Below, one piece after another: positions 58,333 to 64,000 of a stretch of DNA of 64,000 nt (the stretch's first letter is position 1; the number at the start of each line of letters is the position of its first letter). The notes beneath the pieces are model-generated. The model worked only from the letters and a program-made list of their open reading frames with translations. It made no database searches and was not told the origin of the DNA. This DNA is from Pseudomonas iridis (GTDB lineage Bacteria > Pseudomonadota > Gammaproteobacteria > Pseudomonadales > Pseudomonadaceae). Where the stretch lies: assembly GCF_017980685.1 (NCBI RefSeq), contig NZ_JACXXO010000018.1, positions 1 to 64,000 of the forward strand, in the 5' to 3' direction. A program made the position numbers and the translations under genes.

Positions 58333-59430
58333 TTACTTGCCGAGTTTCACCCGCGTCCAGCCGCGAGTCATGATCCGCTGGGTCGCAATCGGCTGATCCG
58401 GCACCGCATACAGCGTCGCCATCACCGCTTGCGAGGGGTACGAGCCGGGGTCGTTGCGGATCGCTTCGTCGACCAATGGCGTCGCCGCCGAGTTGGCGTT
58501 GCTGTAGCCGTTGCTGTTGGTGATCTCGGCGATGATGTCCGGACGCATCAAAAAGTCCATGAACAGATACGCGTTGTCGACGTTCGCCGCATCACGCGGG
58601 ATGGCGACCATGTCGTAGAAACTGCCGGCGCCTTCCTTGGGAATGCTGTAGTCGATCTTCACCTTATTGCCCGATTCCGCCGCGCGGGCCTTGGCCTGCA
58701 GGACGTCACCGGAGTAACCGACCGCCACGCAGATGTTGCCGTTGGCCAGGTCCGAGATGTACTTCGAGGAATGGAAATACGCCACGTTGGGGCGGATTTT
58801 CATGAACAGCGCTTCGGCTTCCATGATGTGCGCCTTGTCCTTGTCGTTCACCGGGTAACCCAGGTAGTGCAGGGCGGCCGGGATCATTTCGGTCGGCGAG
58901 TCGAGGAAACTGATGCCGCAGGCCTTCAGCTTTTCAGCATTTTCTGGCTTGAACAGCAAGTCCCAGGAGTTGGTCGGAGCGTTGGCGCCGAGTACTTCCT
59001 TGACCTTGGCCGGGTTGAAACCGATGCCGATCGAGCCCCACATGTACGGGAACGCGTGAGCGTTGTCCGGATCACTGGCGGCGGCATTTTTCAGCAGCAC
59101 CGGGTTGAGATTCTTCCAGTTCGGCAGCTTCGATTTGTCCAGCGGCTGATAGACGCCAGCCTTGATCTGCTTGGCCAGGAAACTGTTGGACGGCACGACG
59201 ATGTCGTAGCCGGATTTGCCCGCCAGCAAGCGCGCTTCAAGGGTCTCGTTGCTGTCGAAGACGTCGTAGGTCACGCGGATGCCGGTCTCGTCTTCGAACT
59301 TTTTGACGGTGTCTGGCGCGATGTAATCGGACCAGTTGTAAACACGCAGCACTTTGTCGTTGGCCTGGGCGCCCATGACGATTGCGCCCATTAAGGACAG
59401 TGTCAGCAGAGTCCTGCCAAACATTTTCAT
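58333..59430 (-). CDS. potF: Polyamine ABC transporter periplasmic binding protein (PotF/SpuD-like)
   Basis: A 365-residue binding protein with a 23-residue signal peptide (AQA cleavage). Typical: LRVYNWSDYIAPDTVKKFEDETGIRVTYDVFDSNETLEARLLAGKSGYDIVVPS and PYMWGSIGIGFNP; it binds putrescine or spermidine. The start at 59430 has GGAG at 8 bases. It is the last gene after potG-potH-potI and is separated from potI by a REP pair. Confidence 0.93.
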   Translation of the reverse strand: MKMFGRTLLTLSLMGAIVMGAQANDKVLRVYNWSDYIAPDTVKKFEDETGIRVTYDVFDSNETLEARLLAGKSGYDIVVPSNSFLAKQIKAGVYQPLDKSKLPNWKNLNPVLLKNAAASDPDNAHAFPYMWGSIGIGFNPAKVKEVLGANAPTNSWDLLFKPENAEKLKACGISFLDSPTEMIPAALHYLGYPVNDKDKAHIMEAEALFMKIRPNVAYFHSSKYISDLANGNICVAVGYSGDVLQAKARAAESGNKVKIDYSIPKEGAGSFYDMVAIPRDAANVDNAYLFMDFLMRPDIIAEITNSNGYSNANSAATPLVDEAIRNDPGSYPSQAVMATLYAVPDQPIATQRIMTRGWTRVKLGK

Positions 59431-59493
59431 CGGTACAACTCCATTCTTTTTATTCAAAAAACACAACACAAAAACCGAACAACTAACTCGACT

Positions 59494-59587
59494 CTTGTAG
59501 GAGCTGCGGCACGCTGCGATCTTTTGATCTTGCTTTTGATCTTAAAAGCGCAAAGTCAAAAGATCGCAGCGTGCCGCAGCTCCTACA
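59494..59587. repeat. REP pair (GTAGGAGCTGCGG family) between potI and potF
   Basis: TTGTAGGAGCTGCGGCACGC and GCGTGCCGCAGCTCCTACA, 95 bp in all, ending 3 bp before the potI stop codon. Confidence 0.94.
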
Positions 59588-59590
59588 GGA

Positions 59591-60466
59591 TTATGCGGTG
59601 GCGGCGCGTGGCGGTTGCTGCCACGACTCGTTCGCCGTCTGATCCATCGCTTCCTGAATCGCACGCTTGCGGTTGGCCTCAGCCTTGCGGCCGAAGTACC
59701 AGACCAGGAAAGTCACCAGCGACACCGCCAGCAGAATCAGACTCGCCACTGCGTTGATCTCCGGCTTCACGCCCAGACGCACCGCCGAGAACACTTCCAT
59801 CGGCAAGGTGGTGGAGCCGGGGCCGGAGACGAAGCTTGCCAACACCAGGTCATCCAGCGACAAGGCGAACGACATCATCCCGCCCGCCGCCAGCGACGGC
59901 GCGATCATCGGAATGGTGATCAGGAAAAACACCTTGAACGGTTTTGCTCCCAGATCCATCGCCGCTTCTTCAATCGACAGGTCCAGTTCACGCAGGCGGG
60001 CGGAGACTACCACCGCCACATAGGCTGCACAGAACGTGGTGTGGGCGATCCAGATCGTGACAATGCCACGCTCCTGCGGCCAGCCGATCAGTTGCGCCAT
60101 CGCCACGAACAGTAGCAACAACGACAGGCCGGTGATCACTTCAGGCATCACCAACGGTGCGGTGACCAGGCCGCCAAACAGCGTGCGGCCCTTGAAACGC
60201 GTCACCCGAGTCAGCACGAACGCAGCCAGAGTACCGAGTGCCACAGCAGCAATCGCGGTGTAGCAGGCGATTTCCAGCGAGCGCACCACCGACCCCATTA
60301 GCTGCGTGTTGTCGAGCAAACCGGTGTACCACTTGATCGACCAGCCGCCCCACACCGTCACCAGTTTCGAGGCGTTGAACGAGTAGATCACCAGGATCAG
60401 CATCGGCAGATAGATAAACGTCAGGCCGAAGATCAACATGAACTTTGCAAAACCGAAGCGTTTCAT
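59591..60466 (-). CDS. potI: Polyamine ABC transporter permease (PotI-like)
   Basis: A 291-residue inner membrane permease with six segments and the ABC contact motif EEAAMDLGAKPFKVFFLITIPMIAP. It pairs with PotH. Its start overlaps the potH stop by 4 bases. Confidence 0.93.
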   Translation of the reverse strand: MKRFGFAKFMLIFGLTFIYLPMLILVIYSFNASKLVTVWGGWSIKWYTGLLDNTQLMGSVVRSLEIACYTAIAAVALGTLAAFVLTRVTRFKGRTLFGGLVTAPLVMPEVITGLSLLLLFVAMAQLIGWPQERGIVTIWIAHTTFCAAYVAVVVSARLRELDLSIEEAAMDLGAKPFKVFFLITIPMIAPSLAAGGMMSFALSLDDLVLASFVSGPGSTTLPMEVFSAVRLGVKPEINAVASLILLAVSLVTFLVWYFGRKAEANRKRAIQEAMDQTANESWQQPPRAATA

Positions 60467-61377
60467 CCCCGTGCCTCCATCTCTTTGGCCTGGCTGCGGT
60501 TGAACAGCAGAATCGGCACAATCAGGATCAACAGCATCACCACCGCCAGAGCAGACGCCACCGGCCAGTCGCGGTTATTGAAAAATTCTTGCCACAGCAC
60601 GCGACCGATCATCAGCGTCTCCGGGCCACCCAACAGTTCGGGAATCACGAACTCGCCCACCACCGGAATGAACACCAGCATGCAGCCTGCGATGATGCCG
60701 TTCTTGGCCAGCGGTACGGTGATTTTCCAGAAGTTGTTGAAGTTGCTCGAACCCAGGTCCGACGCGGCTTCCAGCAGACTGCCGTCGTGCTTCACCAGGT
60801 TGGCGTACAGCGGCAACACCATGAACGGCAGGTAGGCGTAAACCACGCCGATATACACCGCGGTGTTGGTGTTGAGGATTTCGATCGAGTGATCGGTCAG
60901 GCCAGTCCACATCAGGAAACTGTTGAGCAAACCGTTGTTGCTGAGAATGCCCATCCACGCGTAAACGCGGATCAGGATCGCGGTCCAGGTCGGCATCATG
61001 ATCAACAGCAGCAGGACGTTTTGCGTTTCCTTGCCGGTCTTGGTGATCGCGTAGGCCATCGGGAAGCCGATCACCAGGCACATCAGCGTGCTCAGCGCCG
61101 CGACCTTCAACGACCCGAGGTAGGCCGACAGATACAGCTCGTCTTCGCCGAGCAGGGTGTAGTTGCCGATGTTCAGCAGCAGCTGGAATTTCTGTTCGGC
61201 GTAGGTGTAAATCTCCGAGTACGGCGGGATCGACAGCGCAGCTTCCGAGAAGCTGATCTTCATCACCAGGAAAAACGGCAGCATGAAGAACAGGAACAGC
61301 CAGATGAACGGAATACCGATCACCAGTTTTCGGCCACTGGGCACCAGGCGCAGGAATTGCTGATTGAAAGTTCTCAT
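60463..61377 (-). CDS. potH: Polyamine ABC transporter permease (PotH-like)
   Basis: A 304-residue inner membrane permease with six segments and the contact motif LLEAASDLGSSNFNNFWKITVPLAKNG. The start at 61377 overlaps the potG stop (ATGA). An in-frame ATG 11 codons upstream lies inside potG and is less likely. Confidence 0.92.
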   Translation of the reverse strand: MRTFNQQFLRLVPSGRKLVIGIPFIWLFLFFMLPFFLVMKISFSEAALSIPPYSEIYTYAEQKFQLLLNIGNYTLLGEDELYLSAYLGSLKVAALSTLMCLVIGFPMAYAITKTGKETQNVLLLLIMMPTWTAILIRVYAWMGILSNNGLLNSFLMWTGLTDHSIEILNTNTAVYIGVVYAYLPFMVLPLYANLVKHDGSLLEAASDLGSSNFNNFWKITVPLAKNGIIAGCMLVFIPVVGEFVIPELLGGPETLMIGRVLWQEFFNNRDWPVASALAVVMLLILIVPILLFNRSQAKEMEARG

Positions 61378-62516
61378 GAGCGCAGTACCACGCCGCTGTC
61401 GTCTTCCCACCAGACGTAAACCTTGTCGTCCCAGGTCGGTCGCGCGCCACGGCGTTCAGCGTTGGCCATGAACGACTGGACGATTTTGCCGCCCGGCAAT
61501 TGCACGTAGAACACCGAGTGACCGCCAAGGTAGGCGATGTCATGCACCTTGCCTTCGGACCAGTTGTAGCGGAACTCGGGCTGGGTCGTGCTGACGAGCA
61601 TTTTTTCCGGCCGGATGGCGTAGGTGACCGACTTGTCCTGCACCGAGGTGCTGACGCCGTGACCGACGTAGATCTTCTGCTGCAAGTCCGGGCTGTGGAT
61701 GATTGCGTGGCCTTCGAGGTCTTCAACCACCGTGCCGTCGAAGGCGTTCACGTTGCCGATGAACTCGCAGACCATACGGCTGACGGGTGCTTCATAGATG
61801 TCGATCGGGCTGCCGATCTGCGCGATCCAGCCCAGGTGCATGATCGCGATCCGCTCGGCCATGGTCATGGCTTCTTCCTGGTCGTGAGTCACCATCACGC
61901 AGGTCACGCCGACGCGCTCGATGATCTCAACCAGCTCCAGCTGCATTTGCGAACGCAGCTTTTTATCCAGCGCACCCATCGGTTCGTCGAGCAGCAACAG
62001 CTTTGGCCGTTTCGCCAGCGAGCGGGCCAGGGCGACACGTTGGCGCTGACCACCGGACAACTGATGCGGTTTGCGTTTGGCGTATTGGGTCATGTGCACC
62101 AGGCGCAGCATTTCTTCAACGCGGGCGTCGATTTCACTGGCTGGCAAACGGTCTTGCTTGAGGCCGAAGGCAATGTTCTGCGCGACGGTCATGTGCGGGA
62201 ACAGCGCGTAGGACTGGAACATCATGTTGATCGGCCGCTCGTACGGCGGCATGTCGGTGATGTCCACACCGTCGAGCAGAATCCGCCCTTCAGTCGGGCG
62301 CTCGAAGCCGGCAAGCATGCGCAGCAGGGTCGATTTCCCCGAGCCGGAGCCGCCGAGCAGGGCAAAGATTTCGCCCTGATGGATCTCCAGGGATACATCG
62401 TCCACTGCGATGGTTTCGTCGAACTTCTTGGTGACACGATCGATTTTCACCAACACCTTTTTCGGTTGCTGATGACCTTCAAGTGCCTTCCTGTAAGTGC
62501 TGGAGGCGTTTGCCAT
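61374..62516 (-). CDS. potG: Polyamine ABC transporter ATPase (PotG-like)
   Basis: A 380-residue ATPase: Walker A LLGGSGSGKSTLLRMLAGFE, Q-loop MMFQSYALFPHMTVAQNIAFGL, signature LSGGQRQRVALARSLA, Walker B LLLLDEPMGALD and switch MVTHDQEEAMTMA, then a C-terminal TOBE-type regulatory domain. It powers polyamine uptake with PotH/PotI. First gene of this transcript. Confidence 0.94.
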   Translation of the reverse strand: MANASSTYRKALEGHQQPKKVLVKIDRVTKKFDETIAVDDVSLEIHQGEIFALLGGSGSGKSTLLRMLAGFERPTEGRILLDGVDITDMPPYERPINMMFQSYALFPHMTVAQNIAFGLKQDRLPASEIDARVEEMLRLVHMTQYAKRKPHQLSGGQRQRVALARSLAKRPKLLLLDEPMGALDKKLRSQMQLELVEIIERVGVTCVMVTHDQEEAMTMAERIAIMHLGWIAQIGSPIDIYEAPVSRMVCEFIGNVNAFDGTVVEDLEGHAIIHSPDLQQKIYVGHGVSTSVQDKSVTYAIRPEKMLVSTTQPEFRYNWSEGKVHDIAYLGGHSVFYVQLPGGKIVQSFMANAERRGARPTWDDKVYVWWEDDSGVVLRS

Positions 62517-62886
62517 GTGAAACTCCCAACAGGTTTCAGTGCCTGGCCAATGTGGCCTGGCTTAAGTGGATTGCAAGCCTGTAAGCACATTCCCGTTCGG
62601 ATCACCGCAAAACCCTGTGGGAGCTGGCTTGCCAGCGATGAGGCCGTCACCTTCAACATAAAGGGTGACTGACCCATCGCCATCGCTGGCAAGCCAGCTC
62701 CCACAGGGTTTTGCATTGATCCAACGGGTACTGCTCATACCGATCCGGCTTGTTCGGCGCCGCCGTCCTGGCTGCCTGGGTCGTACTTGTTGTTATTACG
62801 GGTGTTGTTTTTCACGAATGACGGGTGCGCGCAGGCACGCCCGACTTGCGTGGGGGCAGTAAATCGTTACGTATTCTTTGGTTGTG
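62517..62886. other. 370-bp gap with a REP pair
   Basis: A REP pair lies at 62613-62709. The remaining 170 bp toward the glutaminase gene contain no convincing frame or hairpin. The promoter of potG must be within the first 100 bp or further upstream with spuA. Confidence 0.5.
62613..62709. repeat. REP pair (GTGGGAGCTGGCTTGCCAGCGAT family)
   Basis: CCCTGTGGGAGCTGGCTTGC and GCAAGCCAGCTCCCACAGGG with about 45 bp between. Confidence 0.93.
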
Positions 62887-63648
62887 TCAGCGCTGGTTAC
62901 GCCGCGCCGCCCGTTGCCGGCAAGCCTCACCGAAGGCCTGAAAAATCTTCAGGTAGTTCGGGTTGTCCAGCACCTGCCACTCCGGGTGCCATTGCACGCC
63001 GAGGGCAAAGGTCGGGCTGTGCTCCACCGAGATCGCCTCGATCAGACCATCCGGCGCCACCGCTTCGGCACGCAGGCCGGGCGCGAGGCGGTTGATGCCC
63101 TGACTGTGAATGGAGTTGACCTGGAACTCGCCGGGCAACTCCAGCGCTTCGAACACGCCGCCGCCAAGCACCGTGACCGCATGAGCCGGTGCGTATTGCA
63201 CGGCCACATCCGGGCTGTCCGCTTCGCGGTGATCGAGCATGCCCGGCAGCTCATGCACCTTCTGATGCAGGCTGCCGCCAAATGCCACGTTCATCTCCTG
63301 GAAACCGCGGCAAATGCCCAGCACCGGAACGCCCGCCGCAATGGCTGCACGCAATAAAGGAAGGGTCGTGGCATCCCGCGCCGGATCGTGATCCGTACCG
63401 GGTTCGCTGGCCGGGCCTTGATAGTGGAAAGGTTCCACGTTGGAAGGCGAGCCGGTCAGCAACAGACCGTCGAGTTGACCGAGCAGGTCCTCGATTTCAG
63501 TCAGGTTGCCAAGGGAAGGAATGACCACCGGCAGCCCCTGGGCGCCAACGCTGACAGCACGTACGTACTTGTCGCCGCTGATGTGATAGGGGTGCAGGCC
63601 AATCTGTTTGACGCACGCAGTAACGCCTATCAATGGCTTGAATGCCAT
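62887..63648 (-). CDS. spuA: Gamma-glutamyl-gamma-aminobutyrate hydrolase (PuuD/SpuA), class I glutamine amidotransferase-like
   Basis: A 253-residue hydrolase: GLLLTGSPSNVEPFHY, nucleophile in VLGICRGFQEMNVAFGG and the His-Glu pair of GVQWHPEW. It releases GABA or a similar amine from the gamma-glutamyl intermediate in putrescine degradation. It is divergent from the glutamylpolyamine synthetase gene, the same layout as spuA/spuI in P. aeruginosa; the spuB and spuC homologues are not next to it here. Confidence 0.9.
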   Translation of the reverse strand: MAFKPLIGVTACVKQIGLHPYHISGDKYVRAVSVGAQGLPVVIPSLGNLTEIEDLLGQLDGLLLTGSPSNVEPFHYQGPASEPGTDHDPARDATTLPLLRAAIAAGVPVLGICRGFQEMNVAFGGSLHQKVHELPGMLDHREADSPDVAVQYAPAHAVTVLGGGVFEALELPGEFQVNSIHSQGINRLAPGLRAEAVAPDGLIEAISVEHSPTFALGVQWHPEWQVLDNPNYLKIFQAFGEACRQRAARRNQR

Positions 63649-63930
63649 TTTTATTCACCTCGAAGTTTGACACTTGAACGAGCTTTTCCGGAGCTTAGAG
63701 TCGTTGATTTTAATTAACAACTCCCGTGTAAAAAATTCTAAACGCCGTTCATCAAATCTTCATGATTGGCAGGCGTCTGGCGCCTGTTTTGGCACGCAGG
63801 TGTCAAGAAAAGCCCTAAAAATAAAGGCTGAGCGGCACGGTGTTCGCTATTGACTTCACTTTGCCGTTCGGGTTGACTGGCTCGGCGAAACAGCAGTGAA
63901 CATAATAATTAACAGCTAAATAGGTGCATC

Positions 63931-64000
63931 ATGTCGGTCCCTCTGCGTACCGTTCAACTCAACGAAGCAAACGCATTCCTTAAGAAATATCCTGAGGTTT
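63931..64000 (+). CDS. spuI: Glutamine synthetase family protein (SpuI/PuuA-like), N-terminal fragment (cut by window edge)
   Basis: The first 23 codons read MSVPLRTVQLNEANAFLKKYP and continue beyond the window. This opening matches the glutamate-polyamine ligases of the GS family, about 455 residues, which start putrescine degradation by gamma-glutamylation. AGGTG lies 6 bases before the ATG. The catalytic part is outside the window. Confidence 0.75.
   Translation, partial: MSVPLRTVQLNEANAFLKKYPEV

Noticed and set aside
63780..63815. A sigma-54-like sequence TTGGCACGCAGGTGTCA upstream of the glutamylpolyamine synthetase gene
   Set aside because: The -24 half is good but the -12 half lacks the GC needed (TGTCA instead of TTGCA).

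Overview
The window is a chromosomal stretch of a Pseudomonas of the fluorescens group. This rests on gene content (branched-chain keto-acid dehydrogenase operon next to bkdR, TRAP-type hexuronate genes with an OprD porin, reductive pyrimidine catabolism, the putrescine/GS operon region), on high GC coding sequence with GC-rich third positions, and on more than twenty copies of the short palindromic REP families typical of these genomes. No rRNA, tRNA or CRISPR array was seen.

Layout. 1-6.7 kb is accessory DNA: the end of an IS5-family element, an AT-richer delta-60 repeat protein, a protealysin-type M4 protease with its emfourin inhibitor, an FKBP isomerase, a colicin E3/S-pyocin-type bacteriocin with small downstream genes, an orphan HigA-like antitoxin and a DUF6124 gene coupled to a paralogue of a gene in the bacteriocin operon. 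7-16 kb is mixed metabolic and regulatory: an FtrA-type regulator and rhodanese, a solo amino-acid binding protein with an AotO-like M14 protein, hydrolases and membrane proteins, and a P450 divergent from an ArsR regulator. 16.2-18.3 kb is a two-gene radical-SAM DNA-repair operon under a near-consensus LexA box. 18.4-25.4 kb is branched-chain amino acid catabolism: ilvE, then bkdA1-bkdA2-bkdB-lpdV with divergent bkdR. 25.4-28.9 kb is a sulfide/persulfide module (blh, bigR, sqr, TauE/SafE exporter). 28.9-35.3 kb is hexuronate uptake and oxidation (OprD porin, udh, SMP-30 lactonase, TRAP dctPQM). 35.5-38.3 kb is an MFS/HlyD efflux pair. 38.4-47 kb is reductive pyrimidine catabolism: TetR/RutR-like regulator, pydA, preT-like gene, dihydropyrimidinase, NCS1 transporter, beta-ureidopropionase. 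47-58 kb holds an alpha/beta hydrolase, aldo/keto reductase, LysR regulator, cupin, a PaoABC-like molybdenum aldehyde oxidoreductase and small conserved genes including thpR. 58.3-64 kb is the polyamine region: potF, potI, potH, potG homologues, spuA/puuD and the divergent start of a glutamylpolyamine synthetase.

The most unusual signals are: the bacteriocin operon, whose toxin domain lacks the expected catalytic histidine and whose third gene has a paralogue coupled to DUF6124; the LexA-box operon; a long structured repeat found in two convergent intergenic regions; REP pairs nested inside each other, and a REP supplying the end of a protein; and a perfect 13+13 bp palindrome between the pyrimidine genes.
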